Shown here: positions 48,551 to 57,838 of the stretch, piece after piece
Layout of the letters: each line of letters starts with the position of its first letter
Position numbering within the stretch: the first letter of the stretch is position 1
Assembly (NCBI GenBank): GCA_937625935.1
Contig: OW569388.1
Location: 1 to 64,000, forward strand
Length of the DNA stretch: 64,000 bases
Direction of reading: 5' to 3'
DNA from: Tetramitus jugosus
Taxonomy: Eukaryota > Heterolobosea > Eutetramitea > Acrasida > Vahlkampfiidae
Position numbers and translations under genes: made by a program
Notes under the pieces: model-generated
What the model saw: only the letters and a program-made list of their open reading frames with translations
The model's database searches: none
Told to the model about the DNA's origin: nothing

Positions 48551-48814
48551 CCGATAATGATGAGTAATCGCAGTGTGATTCCTTGTGATGATACCTCCAA
48601 CCTTTGAAGTTGCGTCTCCCTGCTAACTGCAAGGCATTCTGATTGGTTCACAAACAATGTGGGTACGAGGAACTTTAACCAAGAACTTCAGAGGGAAAAA
48701 CGAGCTTGCCTTAACCGAGGTGATTTGCGAGGAGATGAAAGAATAGCAAATTGGAATAAAATTGAATGCTCATAGCTTTTATATTTTAGTTTTGTTGATT
48801 CAAAAAAGTATCAT

Positions 48815-51373
48815 TTAGTGTCCAAAGGTTTCGTTCAAGTATGCCTTGTAGTCGTAACCGTTCTCAGTTTGAGGCATTCTGGACAAGAGGAAGTCAGCTT
48901 CTTGCTTATCCATCACACTTCTCAATTGTTGTTCAGTGATGAAGTCAGCACCACCAGTCAATTGACTGAAGGCATCAATGACATCTTCATAAGAACCACC
49001 GACTCTCAAGTTCTTGCTCATGTAGTCAACGAACTCGTCGAAGCTGATCAAACCGTCCTTGTTACCATCATATTCAGCAAAGGTCTTGTCCAAAATGTTG
49101 TCTGGAATATCTTCACCCAATGATTGGCAGCAAGCCTTGAAGTCCTTCTTGTCAATGTTACCATCTCTGTCCTTGTCAAAATGACGGAAAGCTTCTTGGA
49201 ATTCCTTCAATTGTTCTTCAGTGATGTTACCAGACTTGTTGACCAAGATTTGGTTCTCCATGGCAGAAGTCAACTTGTCAACAACAGTCTTCAAGCTCTC
49301 GTACATGGTGGTGATTTCACTGAGAGTGATGGTGGTTTGTTCAACAACATCAGCAGCTTCCAATTGATCGATCAAGTCCGTCAATTCAGCATAAGATGTC
49401 TCGTTTTGTTGCAAAGCTTCAGTACCCTTTTGCTTCAACTCTTGCAATTGCTCTTCGAGAGTACCTTGCAATTCAGCATTCAAGTTAGTGTTTTGACTTT
49501 CAATGAATTGCTTGTAGTTGTTTGCAGCAGTAGTGAACTCTTGCAACAACTTGGACAGTTGACGTTGCTTGACAGCTTCCTCGTCCAATTCGACCTTGCG
49601 GGAATCGATTTGGTTTCTGGCTTCATTGTAACGCTCTTCAATTTCGGAGATGAGGTACTTGGAATACTTCTTTGGGTCAGCGTTTTGCTCTCTCAACCAT
49701 CCGTCAATTTCCTTGCTTCTCTCGACGATTGGTCCCTTGGACTTGTGCTCTTCATCAATTCTGTTCAAGTTGGCAACATATTGGTCAACGTCTTCAACAG
49801 AGGAAGCAGAGACTGGTTCAATGAGAGCCATGGCAGAATCTTCCAAGAACATGTTCAAAGCTTCATTGTTCTTGGCCAATTCCAAACTGTTGGCAATAAT
49901 TTCTTCCAATCTTCTCAATTGTTCACTCATTTGCTCATTGAAGTCCTCACCAGCTTGCTTGACAGCAGATTGTTGCTCAGTCAACTCGGCAGAGGTGTTG
50001 GCAACTTCTTCAGACTTTTCGTGCTTTCCGTCAATGATTTGTTGACCAATGTTCTTGGTTTCATTCAATGACTTCTCAACAGAAGCAATCTCTTCGAAGA
50101 AAGTCTCATGGACCTTGAGTCTACCTTGCAAAGCAGAAACAGTGTCGTATTGAGTAACGTCTTCACCTTGCAAAGACTCAGTCTTGCTTGATTGCCATCC
50201 GTTAATCTTGTTGGCTCTGGAGACGAATCTTGCGTACAGGATTTCGAGTCTCTTCATCAAGGACAAGTGACTTCTGAGTGCGACATCATACTTTTCTTGC
50301 ATCAAGCCCAACTTGTTCCACTTGTTGCTCAATTGAGGAGTGTCAAGAGGCTCTGGTGGACGATAGATTGGCAAACCTTCAGTCTTTTGTCTCGTTCTGA
50401 TCGTGTTCAACAACAATTCCAATTCGACACGCTCCTTGGATTGTTCTGGCTTGTCAGAGTCCTTGAACTTTTTGAATTCTTCAGCTCTTGGCAAAGTCTT
50501 GGCCAAACTGTTACCAAAGTGATCAAAAGATGGATCTTCGAGCTTTCCGGATGACTCATCCATCCATTGGTCCAAAGCAGTGGCTCTAGTCTCATAATCG
50601 TGTTGCATCTGTTCCAATTCTCTCTTGGTTTGAGCAATCTTGGCAATCTTCTTACCAGCGAGTTCAGCCTTGTTACCAGCAGCAAATCTCTTCCAGTAGT
50701 AGGCAACGTAGGTCATGACAGATTTGTCTTCTGGTCTAAAGTTAACCATGTCATCAGCGTCCAACAATTGAGGAATGTCCAAATCTCTCTCGGCAATGTC
50801 GAATGCCAATTGCAAATTCTCCTTTTGGTTGGCCTTGTCCAATGAATCAAAATCGATCAAGTCTGGTCTGTGCTTGTGAATCAATGCACAGAATGCCAGA
50901 CCATCTTGCCACGATGTGTTAAAGTTGTCAACCTTGACGTTTCTATAGTCCTTGGTCTTTTTCTTACACCAGAGCAAGAGACCTTCACGAGCAGACAACT
51001 CCTCCTCTGAAATGTCTTGAATTTCAAACTTGTGGATCAAACACCAGATCATACCCAAGATTTGTCTCTTGTCTTGTTCCATGATTTGTTCAGCAGAGAA
51101 TTGAACCTTGATACCAACACTTTCGACAAAGCTGTTGACCTTGGAGAGCACTGTACCGAGATTGGCAATCTTGTGGAATTTGGATTTTGGATCAGAGTAG
51201 AACTTGCCCAACTTTTCATCAGAAATAATCTCATAGAGATTGATGAGTGGCACACCAGACTCCAAATCAGACACGAGGTCCTCCACTTGCAATCCTCTCT
51301 TTCTCAAGTGAGCATTGACCCATTTGGTGAAGGTTCTTTGTTGGATTCTCTCCCATTCCTTGCTTTCGGACAT
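48815..51373 (-). CDS. ACTN: Alpha-actinin
   Basis: The 852-residue protein has two calponin-homology domains (about 6-110 and 122-230; WERIQQRTFTKWVNAHLRK and NFNTSWQDGLAFCALIHKH). A helical rod of about 460 residues with spectrin-type heptads follows, then C-terminal EF-hands. The first EF loop is DKDRDGNIDKKD, with Asp in place of the usual Glu at position 12; the second, DGNKDGLISFDE, is canonical. A Ca-insensitive EF pair closes the protein. Alpha-actinin dimers cross-link actin filaments, here probably for amoeboid movement and adhesion. Presence of a canonical loop suggests calcium control. Single exon. Confidence 0.93.
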   Translation of the reverse strand: MSESKEWERIQQRTFTKWVNAHLRKRGLQVEDLVSDLESGVPLINLYEIISDEKLGKFYSDPKSKFHKIANLGTVLSKVNSFVESVGIKVQFSAEQIMEQDKRQILGMIWCLIHKFEIQDISEEELSAREGLLLWCKKKTKDYRNVKVDNFNTSWQDGLAFCALIHKHRPDLIDFDSLDKANQKENLQLAFDIAERDLDIPQLLDADDMVNFRPEDKSVMTYVAYYWKRFAAGNKAELAGKKIAKIAQTKRELEQMQHDYETRATALDQWMDESSGKLEDPSFDHFGNSLAKTLPRAEEFKKFKDSDKPEQSKERVELELLLNTIRTRQKTEGLPIYRPPEPLDTPQLSNKWNKLGLMQEKYDVALRSHLSLMKRLEILYARFVSRANKINGWQSSKTESLQGEDVTQYDTVSALQGRLKVHETFFEEIASVEKSLNETKNIGQQIIDGKHEKSEEVANTSAELTEQQSAVKQAGEDFNEQMSEQLRRLEEIIANSLELAKNNEALNMFLEDSAMALIEPVSASSVEDVDQYVANLNRIDEEHKSKGPIVERSKEIDGWLREQNADPKKYSKYLISEIEERYNEARNQIDSRKVELDEEAVKQRQLSKLLQEFTTAANNYKQFIESQNTNLNAELQGTLEEQLQELKQKGTEALQQNETSYAELTDLIDQLEAADVVEQTTITLSEITTMYESLKTVVDKLTSAMENQILVNKSGNITEEQLKEFQEAFRHFDKDRDGNIDKKDFKACCQSLGEDIPDNILDKTFAEYDGNKDGLISFDEFVDYMSKNLRVGGSYEDVIDAFSQLTGGADFITEQQLRSVMDKQEADFLLSRMPQTENGYDYKAYLNETFGH

Positions 51374-51678
51374 GTTTGATATTTATAATAATTTACAGAG
51401 ATGTTGGTTTGTTTGGTTGGTTTGTTTTTGGTGGTTGGTGTTGTTGTTGTTGTGCTTGTGTTTTTTGTGGTTGTGGGTGTGAGCACGGAGAGTGTCGCAG
51501 TGGTTGGGCGTCGGGCATGCAACGTGTGAATCCCATCTCAATTCACAGTGAGAGTGATGAGGATCAATAACACATTTTGACATCAATTGTGATTAGTACA
51601 GACGTATGACGAGTGACATGTGACCTTTTTTTTGTAAATTGTATGTTTTTTATAGTTTTTTTGTAAGGGCGAGGAGTA
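51374..51678. other. Divergent promoter region, alpha-actinin and SPO11
   Basis: A 305-base gap with GT-rich low-complexity sequence at 51410-51480 and T tracts near the SPO11 start. No gene or named motif is recognised. Confidence 0.45.
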
Positions 51679-53142
51679 ATGGAGGGTGACGTGGGACATG
51701 AGCAGACGCCATCATTCGTGTCGGCTAAAGCATGTACGATTTTTGCAAGAGCTAACAACAAGATGAACGCGTTGAAATTGGAGTGTATCATTCTCAAATT
51801 CATTCAACAAATAACAAGCAAACAAGAGAACTTACAGATTCAATTTCCCAATCGTCATGTGAGCTACGGTACGTTCAAAGAGGAGTTAGAAGAAGATGAC
51901 GAAGAGCTAAAACAAGAAATTGAAAATGGATACAAAAATTTGTTGTTAGACCAATTTCACCCACAAGAACCAAGCCATTCTCCAACCAAAGAATCCATGA
52001 AGAAGGGAACGAGGTCAACTGTGTCAAAGGAGACCATGTCTCACCCACAGTTAGAGAACAACGAACCACAATACTCTGAAGAGACAAAAGAGCTACCTAA
52101 AGACTCCTCTTCAACCGTTCCACCAGTGAAAACTGTTTCCTTCCATCGTGCGAACCAATCGCAGCGATTTGCAGCCACGGTACGAATCATTCGCATTTCC
52201 TATGAATTGCAAAAGCTCAACAAGTACGCGACGAAACGGGACGTCTATTATACCAATACGAATCTCTTCTCCAATAGACAACAGGTAGTAAATGAGGTAA
52301 TTGATGATTTGTCCGCGTTGTTACAGACAAGCCGTCACAAATTACATATTGTGGCATCTGCAAGAGGACTCGTGTACGGACAATTGACCTTCCAAGAGTT
52401 TAATGGATCCGTATGGAACCATGTGGATTGCTCTCAATTCAGATCCATTGGAGGATTAACCATTAATCCAATTGAAGAGAGGGTAAATGATTTCAAACTC
52501 CTGAAGGCAACCAGTAATCTGTACAACAAGATGCCTCCCTTCTTGCTCATTGTTGAGAAGGACGCAGTGTTTGAGAGATTGATTCAGGATAACTTTTGTG
52601 AGACTCTTCCTTGTGTTATGCTCACAAGCAAGGGCTATCCTGATGTTGCTACGCGCATGTTTTGGGTCAAATTGATGAGATCAATACCTGATTTGTATTG
52701 CTTTATCCTTACGGATGCAGATCCACATGGAGTTGATATAGCACGAGTGTACAAGTATGGTAGTCAATCCATGCAATTCATGAGCCGGGAATTGTGTTTG
52801 CAAGAGGAAACAGAGCTCCACTTGTTGGAAAGAGTGCACTGGATTGGCCTTGATATCGTAGATGACTTCAACAGTTTTTCCATGTCTGTCAAATGCCAAA
52901 TTCCAATGTCAGATCATGACAACAAGAAAGCAGACACCCTGCTGCAAGAGTTCGCCATGAACGGAAATTCTCGACCCAACAAGAATGCAGTGAAACAGAG
53001 AGATTATGACCATTGGGCGAAACAGTTGAAGTACATGAAAGAACGTGGCCGAAAAGCAGAGATACAATCATTGAGCTCCAAAGGATTATCTTTTCTCGCC
53101 AATGAGTATCTACCGAAGAAGATGATCCAATTGTTGATCTGA
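51679..53142 (+). CDS. SPO11: SPO11 / topoisomerase VI A-like meiotic recombination protein
   Basis: The 487-residue protein has an acidic N-terminal extension (about 165 residues), then the SPO11 core. The 5Y-CAP domain holds KRDVYYTNTNLF with the likely catalytic tyrosine Y191. The Toprim domain has the metal glutamate E293 in LIVEKDAVF and the DxD pair D346/D348 in TDADPHG. The blocks KGYPDVATR and IYKYGS-like VYKYGSQSM also match. SPO11 cuts DNA to start meiotic recombination, working with a TopoVI B-like partner not seen here. All catalytic residues are intact. The start could be M1 or M29; the first gives a family-typical leader. No introns. Confidence 0.92.
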   Translation: MEGDVGHEQTPSFVSAKACTIFARANNKMNALKLECIILKFIQQITSKQENLQIQFPNRHVSYGTFKEELEEDDEELKQEIENGYKNLLLDQFHPQEPSHSPTKESMKKGTRSTVSKETMSHPQLENNEPQYSEETKELPKDSSSTVPPVKTVSFHRANQSQRFAATVRIIRISYELQKLNKYATKRDVYYTNTNLFSNRQQVVNEVIDDLSALLQTSRHKLHIVASARGLVYGQLTFQEFNGSVWNHVDCSQFRSIGGLTINPIEERVNDFKLLKATSNLYNKMPPFLLIVEKDAVFERLIQDNFCETLPCVMLTSKGYPDVATRMFWVKLMRSIPDLYCFILTDADPHGVDIARVYKYGSQSMQFMSRELCLQEETELHLLERVHWIGLDIVDDFNSFSMSVKCQIPMSDHDNKKADTLLQEFAMNGNSRPNKNAVKQRDYDHWAKQLKYMKERGRKAEIQSLSSKGLSFLANEYLPKKMIQLLI

Positions 53143-53384
53143 CAAAGCAGATCACAGTCATTTTCAATCATATATTTTCACTTGTCATTTACTATTTAGC
53201 ATTTTCAATTTACAATTTGCAAAAGTGTTGCAAAAGTTTGTCTCTCATCGATTGTACATCTCGAATTCGAATATCAATCATCATTTGGACCACGAGTCCT
53301 CCATGTGTTCGCGTTCAAATTTCCTCTTTCACTCCTCTTCGTCGTCATCACCAGCGCTATCAATTTTTTAGTTACCATCTATCT
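53143..53384. other. Convergent 3' intergenic region
   Basis: Lies between the ends of the SPO11 gene (plus) and the UBFD1 gene (minus). AT-rich, with nothing recognised. Confidence 0.5.
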
Positions 53385-54339
53385 CTATTGCTTCATAATG
53401 AATGGAAAGTTATTCACTCCGAGAACAGTGTATTTGATCGCCTTGTGATACTGAGCGGGAACATAATAGAACCATAATTTAGAGTTTGGTGTTGATCCTA
53501 TCTGAAATCCCATGATATGATAATCTTCATTGCTGTGAATCGCTTCGCTCTCAATGTCTCGTATCTGTGCAAACGGAATTTTTTCAGTTCGATCCTTTGT
53601 CGCAATCCACAATTCTTGCTCATCAACCTTGAATGTCAATCGACATGCTTGACCACTCTTATCATACAAGTGTTGAATTGATTTTGGTAGAGGCATCTGG
53701 AACAACAAAAAAAACATCCATGTTAGCTTCGCAGTTTCGACGCTAATGTAACAAAAATGCTTCTCATTCACAAATCACAAACAAACACGAACAACATACA
53801 TCTCTATTCTTGTTACCGGGTTCTGCACCAGTTGGCACACCCTTCTCAATCGGTTTCGAATGTTCCTTGAGTTGACTCAATTTCATTGGAACAGGTGATG
53901 ATGGATCATGTGCCTTATTTGCAGCAGAAGCACTCGAAGAAGAAGAAAGTCCTAATCCTGGTGTAGTGACTGATATGACTTGATCAATCGTTGATCCAAT
54001 CAACATTGCTTTCGTTCCTGATTTCAATCCCAAGTTGACCATGGTTTCATCTTCCTTGGATCGCAACTTTGTAGCAGCGTCCTTGGGCACCTTTGTTCCC
54101 TTGAGAATATATTTTTGAAGTGAGGGAGGTACGTTGGTTTGCTTGTGAACTTGATCCTTGAATGTTTTGATGGTGGCGTCCAGTGGAACCACAATTTCAT
54201 GTTCCTTCTTGTTGTGCGAGACTAGAATTTTGATTGAGTTGCTTTCATCCATGGCAGTAGTAGCAGCAGTAGTTGTTGTGGATGATGTGGTTGCAGGTGT
54301 GGGTGTTGGTGTTGGTGTCTCTGCAGTTAGGGTTGACAT
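53385..54339 (-). CDS. UBFD1: UBFD1-like ubiquitin-domain protein
   Basis: Exons 54339-53800 and 53696-53385 join in phase 0 across a 103-nt GTATGT...AG intron, giving 283 residues. A Thr-rich N-terminus precedes a ubiquitin-like domain (about 33-115) with QKYILKGTKVPKDAATKLR and KAMLIGSTIDQVISV, which match UBFD1. The second exon carries the UBFD1 C-terminal domain: LPKSIQHLYDKSGQ, RLTFKVDEQELWIATKDRTE, EDYHIMGFQIG and WFYYVPAQYHKAIKYTVLG. Human UBFD1 is a poorly studied ubiquitin-like protein tied to NF-kappa-B and polyubiquitin binding. Both conserved domains are complete. The gene runs divergently from PDCD5. Confidence 0.92.
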
Positions 54340-54590
54340 GGTGTAACTGATGATGAAGCTTGCTTTGGTTGTGGGTTGTTGATGCTGTTGTTGTTGTTGT
54401 CAAGTCGAGTCTTGCTGTTGTTGCTTGGAACTGATTACAAAGGTCTTGCTAATGACAATTTTCTCTCGCCCAGCAAATTATTTTTGGAACATTTCCTATC
54501 ATCGGAGTTTCAGGCAATCGGAGTGATCTTTTCTGTAAAACTGCGCGGGAAGAAACACAACCCAATTTTAAAAAAACGAATAGAAACCAA

Positions 54591-55013
54591 ATGGATCCAA
54601 CAGCAGCAATCAGTGGAGGCGCACCACCATCAGCAGACGCCCAAGAAGACACAAAGAAACAAAAAGAACAACAAAAAGCAGCAGCCATCGAACAACGTCA
54701 ACGAGTCCTCCAACAAATTCTTGAGCCAAGTGCCTATGAAAGACTCTCTCGCATCTCACTTGTTCGACCAGAGAAGGCCCAACAAATCGAAGATCAACTC
54801 ATACGAATGTTCCAACAGAGACAACTCAGTGGAAAGATTGATGAACAACGATTGATCAAAATGCTTGAACAAGTTGGAGCAAAGGAGCATCAACCAAAGG
54901 TGACTATTCGAAGAAAGATTGATGATGATTCGGATGATGATTTTAGAGCTACTGGTGGCGATGATGACGATGATGATGATAAGGATGATGACTATGACTC
55001 GGATGATTATTAA
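54591..55013 (+). CDS. PDCD5: PDCD5 / TFAR19-like protein
   Basis: The 140-residue protein matches PDCD5: a Gln/Lys-rich N-terminus, the helical core QRVLQQILEPSAYERLSRI, LVRPEKAQQIEDQLIRM and the block GKIDEQRLIKMLEQV. It ends in an unusually long Asp-rich tail (DDDDDDDKDDDYDSDDY) beyond the usual Lys-rich end. PDCD5 proteins bind the chaperonin TRiC/CCT or DNA and, in animals, promote apoptosis. The start follows an A-rich leader. Confidence 0.92.
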   Translation: MDPTAAISGGAPPSADAQEDTKKQKEQQKAAAIEQRQRVLQQILEPSAYERLSRISLVRPEKAQQIEDQLIRMFQQRQLSGKIDEQRLIKMLEQVGAKEHQPKVTIRRKIDDDSDDDFRATGGDDDDDDDKDDDYDSDDY

Positions 55014-55368
55014 GCAAGCTAGCTGTTTTGACAGATGTGATATGTTTTTTTTTAACAAAAATTGTTGAATCACATAAAAGTGATTCAAGAGCAACTGCAT
55101 AATATCCCTTGGTTTTGTTGTAAATACCAATTTGATTGTATTATTCCTTGAAGGAGTTCAATCTGTTGCTTCTTGCATTCCATTCTTCACTGTGTCTGGT
55201 GAGTCATCTCCAAACTGGATTGTCTATTTTGATCGCACGAGAAAAAAAAACAAACTGGACAAGACTCACCAATCTCAAAAATAGATCACCAAAAACAAAA
55301 AAACACGAAATCTTCAAACACAGCAACAAGAGAAAAAAAATCAATCAATTGATTGCAACAACAATACG
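55014..55368. other. Intergenic region, nothing recognised
   Basis: Lies between PDCD5 and the p24 gene, both plus strand. A-rich runs increase toward the p24 start as in other leaders. No gene, repeat or RNA is seen. Confidence 0.45.
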
Positions 55369-56189
55369 ATGAATCGCACCACACTACTCCTCTTCTACAC
55401 ACTCACAATTCTCCTACTAGTGATCCACTACAGTTACGCTCTGACACTCAAAGTAGAGCCTCACCAGGAAGAGTGCATCTATGAAGTGTTGACCACAAAG
55501 AACGTCAAGGTTCAAATGGACTTCCAAGTCGCTACAGGTGGATTTTTGGACATTGATATTATTGTGTACAATCCTGATCATTCCATTATTCATCAAGTCG
55601 AAAGACAAAACGAAGGAAAAATTTCATTTACGGCGGAAAAAGAAGGCCAATACAAGTTCTGTTTCTCTAATTTGATGAGCACTTTGACACCAAAGTCTGT
55701 TAGCTTCCAGATCACTGTTGGTGAACCAGTGGATGAAACAGTTGCAAAGTTGGGTATGTGTGTTTTGTTGTGTGCAATGATTGATTTGTGACGGGCGCGA
55801 GCGACATTGCTTTTATTTTTTTTGAGGCGCAATGTTGTTTTGTGTAAGCTTTAGGTGATTATGCATTTAGCTAACATGAGAATTTTTTGTTGTATGTTGT
55901 GTTGCTTTATGTGCAATTTGCTTTTTCATTGTAAACAATGTTGTTACAAAATGTAGAACACTTGGATCCAATTGAGAGAAGCATTATGAGATTGTCTGAA
56001 CAATTGGCTAGTGTCCAAAAGCAACAAGAAGTCATGAGAGTTCGTGAAAGACTTCACAGAGAACTGTCCGAAACAACAAACAAGCGTGTCTTGCAATGGA
56101 ACTTTTTTTCATTGATTTTGTTGTGTGCCATGGGTGTTTGGCAAGTCTATTACTTTACTAGATTCTTTGATCAAAAGAGAGTTGTGTAA
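55369..56189 (+). CDS. p24-beta (TMED2-like) cargo receptor of the early secretory pathway
   Basis: Exons 55369-55753 and 55957-56189 join across a 203-nt GTATGT...TAG intron as K-L-E-H-L, giving 205 residues. A signal peptide is followed by a GOLD domain with Cys pair (about C36 and C98: QEECIYEVL and QYKFCFSNL). A helical neck comes next (SIMRLSEQLASVQKQQEVM, RVRERLHRELSETT), then one membrane helix and the tail RFFDQKRVV. The FF pair is a COPII signal, and the tail matches the TMED2 tail (RFFEVRRVV) almost exactly, which fixes the subfamily. p24 dimers help load GPI-anchored cargo at ER exit sites. Candidate cargo here includes the GPI-type protein at 11269-13242. Confidence 0.95.
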
Positions 56190-56493
56190 AGAGAATCGAT
56201 TGATTCAGAAAGCCCACATACTTTTGCGCGTGTACTAACGTGTGTATCAAAACAAACTATTCATTAGTAAACAAACTATATTTTTGTCAATTTATTGATA
56301 TTGTTATGACAAACAAAACTTCCTTCGTACGCACATCAGAATCAACTTTGATGTGGTTGTGGTATAACTCTTCATGCTTGTTGTTGTACAGGGGAATACA
56401 ACACGTCGACAAACAAAAACGAAATCAAAAATGTCGAACATGCGACCCTCACTGAATAGAAACCAACTCCATCCGTTCCTTTCATATGCATTC

Positions 56494-57483
56494 TTACTTG
56501 AGCAACTTGATGACTTGCTCGTAGACAAAGAAGCACACTGCAGAGGAAGGAATAGTTCTAATAATCGAGGCAGAGTATCCCTTGTAGAAGGCACGAACAC
56601 CTCCTTCACGCGCCAACTCTCTCACACATTCCATAGAGTTTGCATACTTGAAACTTCCATTGTCCACTGACTGTGCCTGGAGTCTACTCTTGACGACATC
56701 CATGGGCAATGAAATACTCCAATAGGCAACACCAGCTGAACCACCAGCAAACAATGAAGCTACAGAGTCACTCATTATTCCTTGTGTCGAGTCACTAGCA
56801 CCACTACCACCATTATTATTATGGGTGAGTTGTCTCTTGAGGCACTCATAGAGAGCAAAGTAACCTGCATAACCAAAAATTTCTCTCAGAATAGTGGCAT
56901 CCATTCCCATGCCTAACCATTTGGCACCTACTTTTTGGTTCAGTGTACGAATGAGTTGAGACACGGATTGCGCAGCACCAGAGGGAGATCGATCAATTTG
57001 AAGCCTAGTTTTCAATAGCTCAATAGGTCCAGCAACAGCTGATTGGGCCAAACCAGCAAAAGCGCCCGCCCAAGCAACATCACTCAATGTAAGCTCAGTT
57101 TGGTATTCACCGCTCTCACGAGTCCTTTTATCCAGTAAGAAATTTTTGGCGGTTCCATTGGCGGCAAAGAGACATGCATTGATAAGGCCGACGCCAAACA
57201 GCGGCGGCAAAATACCCTTGTAAAGTGAAAATGGACCTTCTCTCGCAATGGTCTGTTTGAAACAATCAACAGTGCCACTATAAGTTCCATTGGGCGCAGT
57301 TTGTAATCGAACTTTTATCGTGTCTGCTGGTTGAGCGGCAAGAACAGAGGCAATACCACCAATGTTACCTGCTGTGAACTCATGAAGAAAAGATGTCTCA
57401 GAGGGCTTCGTTGTCGTAGTAGTTGTGGTCGTCACAGTAGCTTTGTTAATTTCAATCGATGTCGGTGTCGTTGTTGTGCTCAT
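56494..57483 (-). CDS. Mitochondrial carrier (SLC25 family), acylcarnitine/basic amino-acid type
   Basis: The 329-residue protein has a Thr-rich N-tail, then three tandem carrier repeats. Each has the P-x-[DE]-x-x-[KR] signature: QPADTIKVRLQ, GPIELLKTRLQ and LPMDVVKSRLQ. Six membrane helices are expected. The overall look (QTAPNGTYSGTVDCFKQTI; IRTIPSSAVCFFVYE) is closest to the carnitine/acylcarnitine and ornithine/basic amino-acid group, but substrate-contact residues were not analysed. A Gly/Ser-rich insert (NNNGGSGASDS) sits in the loop before the third repeat. Site of action is the inner mitochondrial membrane. Confidence 0.9.
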   Translation of the reverse strand: MSTTTTPTSIEINKATVTTTTTTTTKPSETSFLHEFTAGNIGGIASVLAAQPADTIKVRLQTAPNGTYSGTVDCFKQTIAREGPFSLYKGILPPLFGVGLINACLFAANGTAKNFLLDKRTRESGEYQTELTLSDVAWAGAFAGLAQSAVAGPIELLKTRLQIDRSPSGAAQSVSQLIRTLNQKVGAKWLGMGMDATILREIFGYAGYFALYECLKRQLTHNNNGGSGASDSTQGIMSDSVASLFAGGSAGVAYWSISLPMDVVKSRLQAQSVDNGSFKYANSMECVRELAREGGVRAFYKGYSASIIRTIPSSAVCFFVYEQVIKLLK

Positions 57484-57838
57484 TTGGTTGAATTCCTCTT
57501 CTTGTTTTTATTCGTTGTTGGGTGGTTTGTGTGTGTGATTTTTCAGAACAACCGGACAGGACGTGAGAAATCCGAATGTCCATGAGTCAGATTTAAATCC
57601 AATCAAAATAGTCTCAAAGTGCCACAGGTTGCACGGGCAGTTGTATTCCAGAGCCCAACGTCTCAAAAAGATTTTCCGAGGTGATGGTTAAAAACTGTCA
57701 CAACGTAGCACCAAATGGTTGACTCAACAAGTGATGGCATGATATCTCTCCAAGAAGTATGGAGTTAAACAGCACCAGTATGTCGAAACGAAAATCAAAC
57801 TTAGATGCAAAGAGTTGAGTTTAATCGCGCTGCACTAT
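57484..57838. other. Intergenic region, SLC25 promoter side
   Basis: Upstream of the carrier gene and downstream of the RGS-START gene (both minus). No gene, RNA or repeat is recognised. Confidence 0.45.

Noticed and set aside
49124..50071. 315-codon plus-strand frame inside alpha-actinin
   Set aside because: Antisense shadow caused by codon bias in the coiled rod; no domain.
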